Notes under the pieces: model-generated
The model's database searches: none
Told to the model about the DNA's origin: nothing
What the model saw: only the letters and a program-made list of their open reading frames with translations
From: Scylla paramamosain
Lineage: Eukaryota; Arthropoda; Malacostraca; Decapoda; Portunidae
Direction of reading: 5' to 3'
Assembly: GCF_035594125.1 (NCBI RefSeq)
Contig: NC_087158.1
Coordinates: 4,822,001-4,886,000, forward strand
Length of the DNA stretch: 64,000 bases
Part shown: piece after piece, positions 37,399 through 52,739 of the stretch
Layout of the letters: the number at the start of each line of letters is the position of its first letter
How positions within the stretch are numbered: position 1 is the first letter of the stretch
Position numbers and translations under genes: made by a program

Positions 37399-39492
37399 GC
37401 ATTACCAAAAACAATATTTTTAAGTGTTTTTTTCAGCTTCTTACGTACGAAAACATGAGCTACTTACACATGCAAAACAACGTTTATGGAGAAACAGAAT
37501 AACATTACTAAAATGAAGGATTTTGAGTGTTCAATTTTTTTTACTTACAAAAAACGCCATATGTCTTTTTGTCTCCCCTATATGGGGAGACAAAAAGACC
37601 TTACGAGAAACGTGTATTTTGAGTGTTTTTGAGCTTTTTATGGGTCAAAATGTTAAAACGTATGAATAACACTCCATATGGAGAAGAACAGTAACATCAC
37701 CATAAACGTGAATTTTGTGTGTTTTCACATTCTTAATTACCAAAATGCCAAAATGAACGAATAGCACCCTATATAGGAAAGGAAACGAAATTTTGAGAAA
37801 CGTGTCCTTAGAGTGTTTATGAGCGTGCTAGGCACCAAAACGCTAAAAAAGCATGGAAAGCACCCTATAAGAAAAAAAAAAAAAAAGTTACTAAAGACGT
37901 CTCGTTTCAGTGTTTTTGAGGTACTTTCCTACCAAAATGCTAAAACGCATGTAAAACAACTTCTATGGAGAAACAGAATAACATTACCAAAAAAACGTGT
38001 TATTTTAATGTTTTCACATTGTTTGATACCAAAACGCCATAATCCATAATCCAAAGCCACTTATATAGGGAATTGAAATGTCATTTGAGAACGTGTTATA
38101 AATTTTTTTTTTTTTATCGTGTTCGGTACCAAAACATTAGGAATCATTGAAATCACCCGATATGGGAACACAAAACAACATTAGGAAAAACGTGTCTTTT
38201 GAGTGTATTGAACTTCACACGTACGAGAACGCTAATGCGCATGCAAAACACATTTTATGGATAAACAGAAAAAAAAAAAAAAAACACATTACCAAAAACA
38301 AGTAATGAGTGTTTCTCAGAATAACACATAGAAAAATGCCAAAAATGCATGCAAAGTACCCTATTTGGGAAAAGGAAAAGACATTACGAGAAACGTGTAT
38401 TGTGAGTGTTTTTGAATTTAGGTACCAAAACAAGGAAATGGGTTTATATCATCACTAAAAGCGTGTATTTTGTTTTATTTTCATAATGTTAGGCACTAAA
38501 ATGATAAAATGTATGCAAAGCCCATCATATGAGAAAAGATACAACATTATAATAAACATATATTTTAACTGTTTTTGTGCATATTAGGTAACAAAACGCT
38601 AAAATCCATAGAAAGCACACTATATGGAATATAAATCATTAGCAAAAACATGTTTTTTTTTTTTTAGAGTTTTCAGCATCTTAAGGATCAAATGGTAAAA
38701 CACATGAAAAACACCCTATATGGAGAAACAATATCATTACCAAAAAAGAAGCATTTTGAGTGTTTTCAAGCATAATACGTTAAAACACGCCAAAATACAT
38801 TCAAAGTCCCTGTATAAGGGAAACGACACGACATTACCAGAAACGTATCGGTTAAATGTTTCTGAGCGTGTTACGCACAAAAAGGTTAAAACATGGAAAT
38901 CACGTAATTTAGGAAATCAAAACAGCATTAAAAAAAAGTGCCTTTATTTTTTTTTAAGTTCTTAAGCAAAAAAACGCTAAAACGTAAACAAAAACACCTT
39001 TTATAAAAAAAAAAGAATAACATTACAGTATTTTGCATGTTTTTGAGCGTAGAGGAACGCCAAAATATATGCAAAATACCATATAATGGAAAACAAAAAG
39101 ACGAGAATACGAGAAATGTGAATTATAATTTATTATTTTTTTAAGCATCTTGAGTACCTAAAGCGAAAACGTAGCAATAGCACTATGTATTGAAAAACAG
39201 AAAAAAAAAACTATTAACAAAAACGTTTATTATCAGTGTATTTCACAGCGTTAGGTACCAAAACACTCCCCCGCCCAAAAAAAAAGACTGTTGTTAGTGT
39301 TTCTGAACTGCTTACGAACCAAAACGCTAAGGCGAATGCAAAACACCCTTTATGAAGAAATATAACATTCTAAAAACAAGTATTTTCATTGTTTTTTTGA
39401 GCTTGTTACGTAGAAAAACGCTAAAATGAATGCAAAGTACGCTATATGCGGAAACGAAAAGACATCACGAGAAACGGTCTTTTTTTTATTTA

Positions 39493-39533
<41 letters not shown>

Positions 39534-40770
39534 GAGTATCTTAGGTACAAACCGATGAAATACATGAATGGCACTCTATATAGCGAAACAAAAAAAAAAA
39601 ACGTGCATTTTGAATGTATTTCACACAAAGCACGATATATGGGTAAAGCAAACGAGGTTTCCTGAAACGTGTCTTTTGAGTGTTTATGAGCGTGCTAAGC
39701 ACAAAAACGAAGTGCTTTTTTTTTTAAGATCCTTACGTACAGAAACGTTGAAGCGCATGTGAAACACAGTTTATGGGGAAAGATAATAACATAATCAAAA
39801 TCATATATTTGCGTGTTTTGAGTTTGTTACGTACCCTATATGGGAAAATGAAAGAAAATGACGAGAAACATGTATGATTGATGTTTTTGTTCTCCTTAGG
39901 TACCATAACGCTAAAATGCATGAATATTACTCTATATGGAGAAAAAGAAGAATCTTACCAAAAAAAGTGTATTTTAATTTTTTTTCACGTTATCAGGTAA
40001 CAAAACGCCAAAATGCATACAATGTACCCTATATGGGTAAAATGAAACGAAAAAAAAAAAGTATCTTTTGAGTGTTTATGACTGTGCTAGGCACCAAAAC
40101 GCTAAAAATCATGGAAAGCATAATATATGGAAATAGAAAACAACATTACCAGAAATGTGTCTTTTGAGTAATTTTTATCTTACGTAGCAAAACGTTAAAA
40201 ACGCATGCAAAAACTTTTTAAAAGGATAACTGAATAACATTACGAAAAAAAAAAATTAAGTGTGTTTTTTATGCTTGTTACGTAGAAAAACGCAAAAAAG
40301 CATGGAAAGTACCTTATTTAAACAAAAGGACATTATGAGAGATGTGTATTATTAGAGATTTTGACCTTCTTAGGTACCAAAACGATAAAACTCACGAAGG
40401 GTACTTTATATGGAAAAACAAAATAACATCACCAAAAACTTTTTTTTTTTTTCATTATTAGATACCAAAACGCCAAAATGCATGCAATGTATTCTATATG
40501 GGGAAAATAAACATATTCAGAAACGTGTCTTTTGAATACGTGTATTTTGATTGTATTTCACATTACGAAAACACAAAAATCCATGGAAAGTATTATATAT
40601 GTGGAAAAAACGATATTTCCAGAAACGGGTCTTTAGAGAGTTTATGGGCGTGCTATGCATCAAAACGTTAAAAAGTATGGAAAATGGAAAAGAAAAAGAA
40701 TTCTCAGTGTTTGAGCTACTTGCGTAACAAAAGGCTAAAACACTAGCAGAACACTCTTTATGGAAAACTG
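37399..40770 (+). repeat. 96-bp pentameric satellite block, unit 1
   Basis: Monomers follow C-D-E-A-B-C and, after a skip, A-B-C-D-E-A and so on. For example, D is at 37510-37605, E at 37609-37705, A at 37706-37800 and B at 37801-37890. A 37-bp hairpin lies at 37563-37599. An (ATTT)n stretch lies at 39480-39535, and a C-run near 39267. The equivalent blocks are 45169-48530, 52740-56095 and 60287-63665 in units 2-4. Confidence 0.88.
37563..37599. repeat. 37-bp hairpin in satellite monomer D (conserved in all units)
   Basis: 16-bp arms GTCTTTTTGTCTCCCC and GGGGAGACAAAAAGAC surround TATAT. The equivalents are at 45333-45369, 52901-52937 and 60448-60484, with identical arms. It arose from the ordinary D-type CCCTATATGGGGAAACGAAAAGAC by a small inverted duplication. 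Confidence 0.93.
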
Positions 40771-41112
<342 letters not shown>

Positions 41113-42288
41113 CAAAATGCAAGCAAAGTACCTTATATGGAAAAAAATATATATATTACGTGAAGTAAAGAAATATTCATGATATGAGTATTTTTTACCT
41201 TATTATATACCAAAATGATAAAACGCACGAATAGTACTCTATATGGAGAAACAGAAGATTACCAAAAAAAAAAAAAAAACGTGTATTTTGAGTGTATTTT
41301 ATAGTGTTAGCTAGAATAACGCCAAAAGGCATTCGAAGAACCATATATGCGAGAAAGAAACGACTTTATGAATACAAAAAAATGAATACAAAATGTTTTA
41401 CATGCGAAACGAAAATATATTACAAGAAATGATTGGTATGTGTGTGTGTGTTTTTTTTTTTTCAGTTTTTAAGAACCAAGATCCTATAACACATGAATAA
41501 AACTCTATATAGAGGGAAAAAGGTGTATTTTTTTTTATTAATTTATTTATTTTTTATTTACCAAAATGTCAAAAGGCATGCAAAGCTTCTTATGTGGAGT
41601 ATCAAAACGACATTGCCTGAAACGTGGATTTTTACTGTTTTTGTTTGTGTTAGACGCCAACACGCTAAAAAGCTTGGAAATCACCCTATATGGGAAAAGA
41701 AAACAACATCACCAAAAAGTGTCTTTTGAGTGTCTTCAGCTTCCGTACCAATAAAGCTAAAACGAATACAAAAGAACCTTTATGGTAAACATATTAACAT
41801 TATCAAAAATGAGTATTTTTTAATGTTTTTGATCTTGTTATGTACAAGAATGCAAAAATACTCGTACATGAAAATTAATAAATTTGAGGAAACGAAAGGA
41901 CATTGCGAGGAACGCGTATTATGTGTGTTTTTGAGCTTCTTAGGTACCGAAACTCGGAAATGCTTTAATAGAACTCTATATGGAGAAACAAAAAATTTAC
42001 AAAAAAAAAAAAAAAAGAAGTGAATTTTGAGAATATTTTACATCAGTAGGTATCAGAACACCAGAATGCATACGTTTAAAGAAACGTGTCTTTGAGTGCT
42101 TATGAGCATGAAAGGTACCAAAACGAAAAAAAAAAAAAAAAACATGCAATGCACCTTATATGGAATAAGAAAACAATATTACCAAAAATGTCTGTTTTAA
42201 GTGTTCCCTATGCATGCAAACCCCATATATGAGGAAAAAAAAAAACAATATTACAGAGAAAAAAAAAACGTTTCTTTTGAGTTTTATT

Positions 42289-44511
42289 GTGCAGCAGATG
42301 CAGACCATATATTGGTTCTTGCAAAAGTTAAAATGAAGAAACCCAAGGAAGGAGCAAAATGTGGTAGACTAAGGTTAAAAAAAGTAAATAGATAAAAAAA
42401 AAAAAAAAAAACTGAAAGACCCAGAATGCCGTATGGAATTTTCTACGAAGACAAGAGAAACAACACAGAATGTGTTAAAAAATGACGTAAATAATAATAT
42501 AGAGGGCCTCTGGGAAGAGTTCAAAATCCAAATTTATAGTATTAGCTGTGAAACCCTTCGTTTAAAGAAAATGAAAACAACAAAAAAGAAAATCATCCCA
42601 TGGTGGAGTGACGAGGTGAGGACAGCTGTAAAGGAGATGTGAAGTTTCAGAAGGTGGATGAAGACAAGGAACGTTCTTGATCGAGAAAATTACATAAATG
42701 CAAAAAATCAAGCCGAAATAGTTAGAAGGAAGAGCAAAACCGAGTCATGAGAAAAGATCTGAGAAGATGTACTAAAAGATGTACATGGAGATAAGAAGCT
42801 ATTATATAACACGGCAAAAAACTACAGAAAAGGAAACACTCCAGCGGTATATTCAGTGGCCGATAAAAATAGGCAAGAATTACTGGTGGAGGAAGAAGCT
42901 GCTGGTCGATGGAAAGAATATTTTAAAGAGCTGCTTAATGTAGAGGAAGAAATGGAGGAGAATATTGAATTGAGAGATAGAGACCAAGATGAAGATGAAC
43001 CTGTAGAGGTGGAATAAGAGATCACGGTTGAGGAAGTGAAGCAAGCCTTAAACCTGATGAAGAACGGTAAGGCTTCTGGTGATGATGAACTACCTGTAGA
43101 ATTAATGAAAGCTGGTGGAACAATAACAGTAGAGTGGATAGCGAGGTTGTATAATACTGCATATACGAGTAAAAAAGAGAAGGTACCGGAAGACTGGCAG
43201 CAAGCAGTTATTTGTCCTATATATAAGAATAAAGGTGCAAGGACAGACTGCGCAAATTACAGAGGCATATCACTACTATCGCATATGGGTAAATTATACG
43301 AAATAATTATTGAGCATAGAATCAAAAGGGTCGTCGAAGAGAGAGAGAGAAAAAAAAAGCTGTCAGTATGGTTTTAGAGCCGGAGGGAATACTATTGACC
43401 TTATCTTTTCATGAAAATGCTGCTAGAAAAGAGCTGGGAGTGGCACAGAAGTAAATATATAGTTTTCGTTGATCCAGAAAAAGCCTTTGATAGGATAAAC
43501 AGAGATAAACTCTAGTATGTGCTGGAAGATGATTACTACGGGGTAAACTCAAAATTAATCAAAGTGGTAAAGAGTGTTTATAAGATCTGCAGGAATCGAG
43601 TAATATGAGGAGAGACAGAGGGGGAATGGTTTGAAGTAAGGACTGGAGTGAGACAAGGAGGAGTACTGTCGCCGTTGCTCTTCATTATTTATATGGATAA
43701 TGTTTACGGATGTTGCAAACCAAGCACAATAACAAACTTTTGCTTATGCGGATGACATTGCTATTGTGACAGACTCTCCTGACGCACTACATGTTGCTGT
43801 GAACGGATGGCAAGATGAAAAATATGGATGAAAATAAACACAAGAAAACAGAAGTCATAGCAGTGGGAAGAGAACTGGATCAATTATTAGTGGATTGTAG
43901 TGGAGAAAGACTGACAGAGGTAGAATTTTTTTTTATTATCTTAGTATCACCATAAACAAGATAAATTTAAATGAGACTGAAATTAACAAAAGGATTAAAA
44001 AAATATAATGCAAACATAAACGCTTTATACCCAATACTAAAAGATAAACATGTGCCTACAAAATGCAAATTAATAGTTTACAATACAATTCTTCAACCAA
44101 TCCTGTTATATGATGCTGAATGCTGGACTTTAACTACAAAACTAGAATCGAAGATTCTGGCAGCCGAAATGCGAGTGCTCAGAATAATCAGGGGTGTTAC
44201 AAAAAGGGACAAGATGTGAAATGTTCAAATAAGAGAAGACTTGGGAGTGAGGCCGCTACTGGAGGATGTTGATAGAGCAAGATTGAGATGGTTTGGACAT
44301 GTTATGAGAATGGAAGAAGATCGGCATGCTAAGAAATATATGGAGTGGATACCAAGAGGTAAGCGACCATGAGGGAGACCAAGGAAGAGATGGAAGCAAG
44401 GTAGACAATGGTCGAGGCGATGGAGAACAGAAAATATGAAGAGCGAAACGGATGGAGGAGCTGACAGGCTTATAACCTAACTGGCGTCTGGTGAGAAAGG
44501 TGAGAAAGAAA
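42289..44511 (+). pseudogene. RTE-type LINE pseudogene, macrosatellite unit 2
   Basis: Near-identical to the unit 1 copy, with the same stops. Here the frame from 42201 reads from satellite into the endonuclease end (ADHILVLAKVKMKKPK). The C-terminal frame 43971-44219 (82 codons) is open because one A of an A-run is missing relative to unit 1. Motif C (YADD) is intact. RT reading is otherwise broken in A-runs. Confidence 0.9.
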
Positions 44512-44620
44512 GTTACGAAAATCCCAAAATGCATGCAATTGTTTTTTTTTTTTTTTTTTTTTTTTTTTTGTGCATGTTAAGCAAGTAAACATTTAAAACC
44601 ATGAAAAGCACCCTATATGG

Positions 44621-45168
44621 AATAGAGTATGCTTCACATGTCTGGGGGGGTTCCACTCATACTGCTCTTTTAGATAGGGTGGAATCAAAAGCTTCAACTC
44701 AATTACGGAATCAAGGAATCAACTCGCCTCCTCTAACTGACTGTCTTCAGTCTCTCTCTCACCGCCGCAATGTTGCATCTCTAGCTGTCTTCTACCGCTA
44801 TTTTCATGCTAGCTGCTCTTCTGATCTTGCTAACTGCATGCCTCTCCTCTTCCCGTGGCCTCGCTGCACAAGACTTTCTTCTTTCTCTCACCCCTATTCT
44901 GTCCACCTCCCTAACGCAAAAGTTAAACAGTATTCTCAAACATTCATTCCTTTCTCTGGTAAACTCTGGAACTCCCTGCCTGCTTCTGTATTTCCACCTT
45001 CCTATGACTTGAACTCCTTCAAGAGGGAGGTTTCAAGACACTTATTCATCAATTTTTGACTACTGCTTTGAATCTTTTATGTGACTGGCATTTCAGTGGG
45101 CTTTTTTTTTTTTTTATTGAATTTTGTTGCCCTTGGCCAGTGTCCTTCCTACATTAAAAAAAAAAAAA
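44621..45168 (+). mobile_element. LINE-1 3' stump, macrosatellite unit 2
   Basis: Same insertion, breakpoint and poly(A) as in unit 1, which shows it was present before amplification. The satellite-LINE fusion frame at 44601-45059 (152 codons) is intact and identical to unit 1. Confidence 0.9.
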
Positions 45169-47241
45169 GCATTACCAAAAACAATATTTTTAAGTGTTTT
45201 TTTCAGCTTCTTACGTACGAAAACATGAGCTACTTACACATGCAAAACAACGTTTATGGAGAAACAGAATAACATTACTAAAATGAAGGATTTTGAGTGT
45301 TCAATTTTTTTTACTTACAAAAAACGCCATATGTCTTTTTGTCTCCCCTATATGGGGAGACAAAAAGACCTTACGAGAAACGTGTATTTTGAGTGTTTTT
45401 GAGCTTTTTATGGGTCAAAATGTTAAAACGTATGAATAACACTCCATATGGAGAAGAACAGTAACATCACCATAAACGTGAATTTTGTGTGTTTTCACAT
45501 TCTTAATTACCAAAATGCCAAAATGAACGAATAGCACCCTATATAGGAAAGGAAACGAAATTTTGAGAAACGTGTCCTTAGAGTGTTTATGAGCGTGCTA
45601 GGCACCAAAACGCTAAAAAGCATGGAAAGCACCCTATAAGAAAAAAAAAAAAAAAGTTACTAAAGACGTCTTGTTTCAGTGTTTTTGAGGTACTTTCCTA
45701 CCAAAATGCTAAAACGCATGTAAAACAACTTCTATGGAGAAACAGAATAACATTACCAAAAAAACGTGTTATTTTAATGTTTTCACATTGTTTGATACCA
45801 AAACGCCATAATCCATAATCCAAAGCCACTTATATAGGGAATTGAAATGTCATTTGAGAACGTGTTATAATTTTTTTTTTTTTTATCGTGTTCGGTACCA
45901 AAACATTAGGAATCATTGAAATCACCCGATATGGGAACACAAAACAACATTAGGAAAAACGTGTCTTTTGAGTGTATTGAACTTCACACGTACGAGAACG
46001 CTAATGCGCATGCAAAACACATTTTATGGATAAACAGAAAAAAAAAAAAAACACATTACCAAAAACAAGTAATGAGTGTTTCTCAGAATAACACATAGAA
46101 AAATGCCAAAAATGCATGCAAAGTACCCTATTTGGGAAAAGGAAAAGACATTACGAGAAACGTGTATTGTGAGTGTTTTTGAATTTAGGTACCAAAACAA
46201 GGAAATGGGTTTATATCATCACTAAAAGCGTGTATTTTGTTTTATTTTCATAATGTTAGGCACTAAAATGATAAAATGTATGCAAAGCCCATCATATGAG
46301 AAAAGATACAACATTATAATAAACGTATATTTTAACTGTTTTTGTGCATATTAGGTAACAAAACGCTAAAATCCATAGAAAGCACACTATATGGAATATA
46401 AATCATTAGCAAAAACATGTTTTTTTTTTTTTTTAGAGTTTTCAGCATCTTAAGGATCAAATGGTAAAACACATGAAAAACACCCTATATGGAGAAACAA
46501 TATCATTACCAAAAAAGAAGCATTTTGAGTGTTTTCAAGCATAATACGTTAAAACACGCCAAAATACATTCAAAGTCCCTGTATAAGGGAAACGACACGA
46601 CATTACCAGAAACGTATCGGTTAAATGTTTCTGAGCGTGTTACGCACAAAAAGGTTAAAACATGGAAATCAAGTAATTTAGGAAATCAAAACAGCATTAA
46701 AAAAAAAAGTGCCTTTATTTTTTTTTAAGTTCTTAAGAAAAAAACGCTAAAACGTAAACAAAAACACCTTTTATAAAAAAAAAGAATAACATTACAGTAT
46801 TTTGCATGTTTTTGAGCGTAGAGGAACGCCATATAATGGAAAACAAAAAGACGAGAATACGAGAAATGTGAATTATAATTTATTATTTTTTTAAGCATCT
46901 TGAGTACCTAAAGCGAAAACGTAGCAATAGCACTATGTATTGAAAAACAGAAAAAAAAAACTATTAACAAAAACGTTTATTATCAGTGTATTTCACAGCG
47001 TTAGGTACCAAAACACTCCCCCCCAAAAAAAAAAGACTGTTGTCAGTGTTTCTGAACTGCTTACGAACCAAAACGCTAAGGCGAATGCAAAACACCCTTT
47101 ATGAAGAAATATAACATTCTAAAAACAAGTATTTTCATTGTTTTTTTGAGCTTGTTACGTAGAAAAACGCTAAAATGAATGCAAAGTACGGTATATGCGG
47201 AAACGAAAAGACATCACGAGAAACGGTCTTTTTTTTATTTA

Positions 47242-47283
<42 letters not shown>

Positions 47284-48530
47284 GAGTATCTTAGGTACAA
47301 ACCGATGAAATACATGAATGGCACTCTATATAGCGAAACAAAAAAAAAAAAAAACGTGCATTTTGAATGTATTTCACACAAAGCACGATATATGGGTAAA
47401 GCAAACGAGGTTTCCTGAAACGTGTCTTTTGAGTGTTTATGAGCGTGCTAAGCACAAAAACGAAGTGCTTTTTTTTTTAAGCTCCTTACGTACAGAAACG
47501 TTGAAGCGCATGTGAAACACAGTTTATGGGGAAAGATAATAACATAATCAAAATCATATATTTGCGTGTTTTGAGTTTGTTACGTACCCTATATGGGAAA
47601 ATTAAAGAAAATGACGAGAAACATGTATAATTGATGTTTTTGTTCTCCTTAGGTACCATAACGCTAAAATGCATGAATATTACTCTATATGGAGAAAAAG
47701 AAGAATCTTACCAAAAAAAGTGTATTTTCATTTTTTTTCACGTTATCAGGTAACAAAACGCCAAAATGCATGCAATGTACCCTATATGGGTAAAATGAAA
47801 CGAAAAAAAAAGTATCTTTTGAGTGTTTATGACTGTGCTAGGCACCAAAACGCTAAAAATCATGGAAAGCATAATATATGGAAATAGAAAACAACATTAC
47901 CAGAAATGTGTCTTTTGAGTAATTTTTATCTTACGTAGCAAAACGTTAAAAACGCATGCAAAAACTTTTTAAAAGGAAAACTGAATAACATTACGAAAAA
48001 AAAAAATTAAGTGTGTTTTTTATGCTTGTTACGTAGAAAAACGCAAAAAAGCATGGAAAGTACCTTATTTAAACAAAAGGACATTATGAGAGATTTTGAC
48101 TACTATTTATAGAGATTTTGACCTTCTTAGGTACCAAAACGATAAAACTCACGAAGGGTACTTTATATGGAAAAACAAAATAACATCACCAAAAACTTTT
48201 TTTTTTTTTTTTCATTATTAGATACCAAAACGCCAAAATGCATGCAATGTATTCTATATGGGGAAAATAAACATATTCAGAAACGTGTCTTTTGAATACG
48301 TGTATTTTGATTGTATTTCACATTACGAAAACACAAAAATCCATGGAAAGTATTATATATGTGGAAAAAACGATATTTCCAGAAACGGGTCTTTAGAGAG
48401 TTTATGGGCGTGCTATGCATCAAAACGTTAAAAAGTATGGAAAATGGAAAAGAAAAAGAATTCTCAGTGTTTGAGCTACTTGCGTAACAAAAGGCTAAAA
48501 CGCTAGCAGAACACTCTTTATGGAAAACTG

Positions 48531-48693
<163 letters not shown>

Positions 48694-49864
48694 CAAAATG
48701 CAAGCAAAGAACCTTATATGGAAAAAAATATATATATTACGTGAAGTAAAGAAATATTCATGATATGAGTATTTTTTACCTTATTATATACCAAAATGAT
48801 AAAACGCACGAATAGTACTCTATATGGAGAAACAGAAGATTACCAAAAAAAAAAAAAAAAAACGTGTATTTTGAGTGTATTTTATAGTGTTAGCTAGAAT
48901 AACGCCAAAAGGCATTCGAAGAACCATATATGCGAGAAAGAAACGACTTTATGAATACAAAAAAATGAATACAAAATGTTTTACATGCGAAACGAAAATA
49001 TATTACAAGAAATGATTGGTATGTGTGTGTGTGTGTTTTTTTTTTTTCAGTTTTTAAGAACCAAGATCCTATAACACATGAATAAAACTCTATATAGAGG
49101 GAAAAAGGTGTATTTTTTTTTTATTCATTTATTTATTTTTTATTTACCAAAATGTCAAAAGGCATGCAAAGCTTCTTATGTGGAGTATCAAAACGACATT
49201 GCCTGAAACGTGGATTTTTACTGTTTTTGTTTGTGTTAGGCGCCAACACGCTAAAAAGCTTGGAAATCACCCTATATGGGAAAAGAAAACAACATCACCA
49301 AAAAGTGTCTTTTGAGTGTCTTCAGCTTCCGTACCAATAAAGCTAAAACGAATACAAAAGAACCTTTATGGTAAACATATTAACATTATCAAAAATGAGT
49401 ATTTTTTAATGTTTTTGATCTTGTTATGTACAAGAATGCAAAAATACATGAAAATTAATAAATTTGAGGAAACGAAAGGACATTGCGAGGAACGCGTATT
49501 ATGTGTGTTTTTGAGCTTCTTAGGTACCGAAACTCGGAAATGCTTTAATAGAACTCTATATGGAGAAACAAAAAATTTACAAAAAAAAAAAAAAAAAAGT
49601 GAATTTTGAGAATATTTTACATCAGTAGGTATCAGAACACCAGAATGCATACGTTTAAAGAAACGTGTCTTTGAGTGCTTATGAGCATGAAAGGTACCAA
49701 AACGAAAAAAAACAAAAAAACATGCAATGCACCTTATATGGAATAAGAAAACAATATTACCAAAAATGTCTGTTTTAAGTGTTCCCTATGCATGCAAACC
49801 CCATATATGAGGAAAAAAAAAACAATATTACAGAGAAAAAAAAACGTTTCTTTTGAGTTTTATT

Positions 49865-52081
49865 GTGCAGCAGATGCAGACCATATATTGGTTCTTGCAA
49901 AAGTTAAAATGAAGAAACCCAAGGAAGGAGCAAAATGTGGTAGACTAAGGTTAAAAAAAGTAAATAGATAAAAAAAAAAAAAACTGAAAGACCCAGAATG
50001 CCGTATGGAATTTTCTACGAAGACAAGAGAAACAACACAGAATGTGTTAAAAAATGACGTAAATAATAATATAGAGGGCCTCTGGGAAGAGTTCAAAATC
50101 CAAATTTATAGTATTAGCTGTGAAACCCTTCGTTTAAAGAAAATGAAAACAGCAAAAAAGAAAATCATCCCATGGTGGAGTGACGAGGTGAGGACAGCTG
50201 TAAAGGAGATGTGAAGTTTCAGGAGGTGGATGAAGACAAGGAACGTTCTTGATCGAGAAAATTACATAAATGCAAAAAATCAAGCCGAAATAGTTAGAAG
50301 GAAGAGCAAAACCGAGTCATGAGAAAAGATCTGAGAAGATGTACTAAAAGATGTACATGGAGCTAAGAAGCTATTATATAACACGGCAAAAAACTACAGA
50401 AAAGGAAACACTCCAGCGGTATATTCAGTGGCCGATAAAAATAGGCAAGAATTACTGGTGGAGGAAGAAGCTGCTGGTCGATGGAAAGAATATTTTGAAG
50501 AGCTGCTTAATGTAGGGGAAGAAATGGAGGAGAATATTGAATTGAGAGATAGAGACCAAGATGAAGATGAACCTGTAGAGGTGGAATAAGAGATCACGGT
50601 TGAGGAAGTGAAGCAAGCCTTAAACCTGATGAAGAACGGTAAGGCTTCTGGTGATGATGAACTACCTGTAGAATTAATGAAAGCTGGTGGAACAATAACA
50701 GTAGAGTGGATAGCGAGGTTGTATAATACTGCATATAAAGAAGAGAAGGTACCGGAAGACTGGCAGCAAGCAGTTATTTGTCCTATATATAAGAATAAAG
50801 GTGCAAGGACAGACTGCGCAAATTACAGAGGCATATCACTACTATCGCATATGGGTAAATTATACGAAATAATTATTGAGCATAGAATCAAAAGGGTCGT
50901 CGAAGAGAGAGAGAAAAAAAAAAAAAAGCTGTCAGTATGGTTTTAGAGCCGGAGGGAATACTATTGACCTTATCTTTTCATGAAAATGCTGCTAGAAAAG
51001 AGCTGGGAGTGGGACAGAAGTAAATATATAGTTTTCGTTGATCCAGAAAAAGCCTTTGATAGGATAAACAGAGATAAACTCTAGTATGTGCTGGAAGATG
51101 ATTACTACGGGATAAACTCAAAATTAATCAAAGTGGTAAAGAGTGTTTATAAGATCTGCAGGAATCGAGTAATATGAGGAGAGACAGAGGGGGAATGGTT
51201 TGAAGTAAGGACTGGAGTGAGACAAGGAGGAGTACTGTCGCCGTTGCTCTTCATTATTTATATGGATAATGTTTACGGATGTTGCAAACCAAGCACAATA
51301 ACAAACTTTTGCTTATGCGGATGACATTGCTATTGTGACAGACTCTCCTGACGCACTACATGTTGTTGTGAACGGATGGCAAGATGAAAAATATGGATGA
51401 AAATAAACACAAGAAAACAGAAGTCATAGCAGTGGGAAGAGAACTGGATCAATTATTAGTGGATTGTAGTGGAGAAAGACTGACAGAGGTAGAATTTTTT
51501 TTTATTATCTTAGTATCACCATAAACAAGATAAATTTAAATGAGACTGAAATTAACAAAAGGATTAAAAAAAATATAATGCAAACATAAACGCTTTATAC
51601 CCAATACTAAAAGATAAACATGTGCCTACAAAATGCAAATTAATAGTTTACAATACAATTCTTCAACCAATCCTGTTATATGATGCTGAATGCTGGACTT
51701 TAACTACAAAACTAGAATCGAAGATTCTGGCAGCCGAAATGCGAGTGCTCAGAATAATCAGGGGTGTTACAAAAAGGGACAAGATGTGAAATGTTCAAAT
51801 AAGAGAAGACTTGGGAGTGAGGCCGCTACTGGAGGATGTTGATAGAGCAAGATTGAGATGGTTTGGACATGTTATGAGAATGGAAGAAGATCGGCATGCT
51901 AAGAAATATATGGAGTGGATACCAAGAGGTAAGCGACCATGAGGGAGACCAAGGAAGAGATGGAAGCAAGGTAGACAATGGTCGAGGCGATGGAGAACAG
52001 AAAATATGAAGAGCGAAACGGATGGAGGAGCTGACAGGCTTATAACCTAACTGGCGTCTGGTGAGAAAGGTGAGAAAGAAA
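49865..52081 (+). pseudogene. RTE-type LINE pseudogene, macrosatellite unit 3
   Basis: Same truncated element and same disabling changes as in units 1 and 2. It differs by a 6-bp loss giving AYKEEKVPEDW where unit 1 has AYTSKKEKVPDDW, and by GTTGTTGTGAACGG after motif C. The YADD motif is intact. Confidence 0.9.
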
Positions 52082-52190
52082 GTTACGAAAATCCCAAAAT
52101 GCATGCAATTGTTTTTTTTTTTTTTTTTTTTTTTTTTTTTGTGCATGTTAAGCAAGTAAACATTTAAAACCATGAAAAGCACCCTATATG

Positions 52191-52739
52191 GAATAGAGTA
52201 TGCTTCACATGTCTGGGGGGGTTCCACTCATACTGCTCTTTTAGATAGGGTGGAATCAAAAGCTTCAACTCAATTACGGAATCAAGGAATCAACTCGCCT
52301 TCTCTAACTGACTGTCTTCAGTCTCTCTCTCACCGCCGCAATGTTGCATCTCTAGCTGTCTTCTACCGCTATTTTCATGCTAGCTGCTCTTCTGATCTTG
52401 CTAACTGCATGCCTCTCCTCTTCCCGTGGCCTCGCTGCACAAGACTTTCTTCTTTCTCTCACCCCTATTCTGTCCACCTCCCTAACGCAAAAGTTAAACA
52501 GTATTCTCAAACATTCATTCCTTTCTCTGGTAAACTCTGGAACTCCCTGCCTGCTTCTGTATTTCCACCTTCCTATGACTTGAACTCCTTCAAGAGGGAG
52601 GTTTCAAGACACTTATTCATCAATTTTTGACTACTGCTTTGAATCTTTTATGTGACTGGCATTTCAGTGGGCTTTTTTTTTTTTTATTGAATTTTGTTGC
52701 CCTTGGCCAGTGTCCTTCCTACATTAAAAAAAAAAAAAA
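52191..52739 (+). mobile_element. LINE-1 3' stump, macrosatellite unit 3
   Basis: Same stump. The 152-codon fusion frame (52172-52630) is intact with a single Pro-to-Ser change (NSPSL instead of NSPPL), shared with unit 4. Confidence 0.9.
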
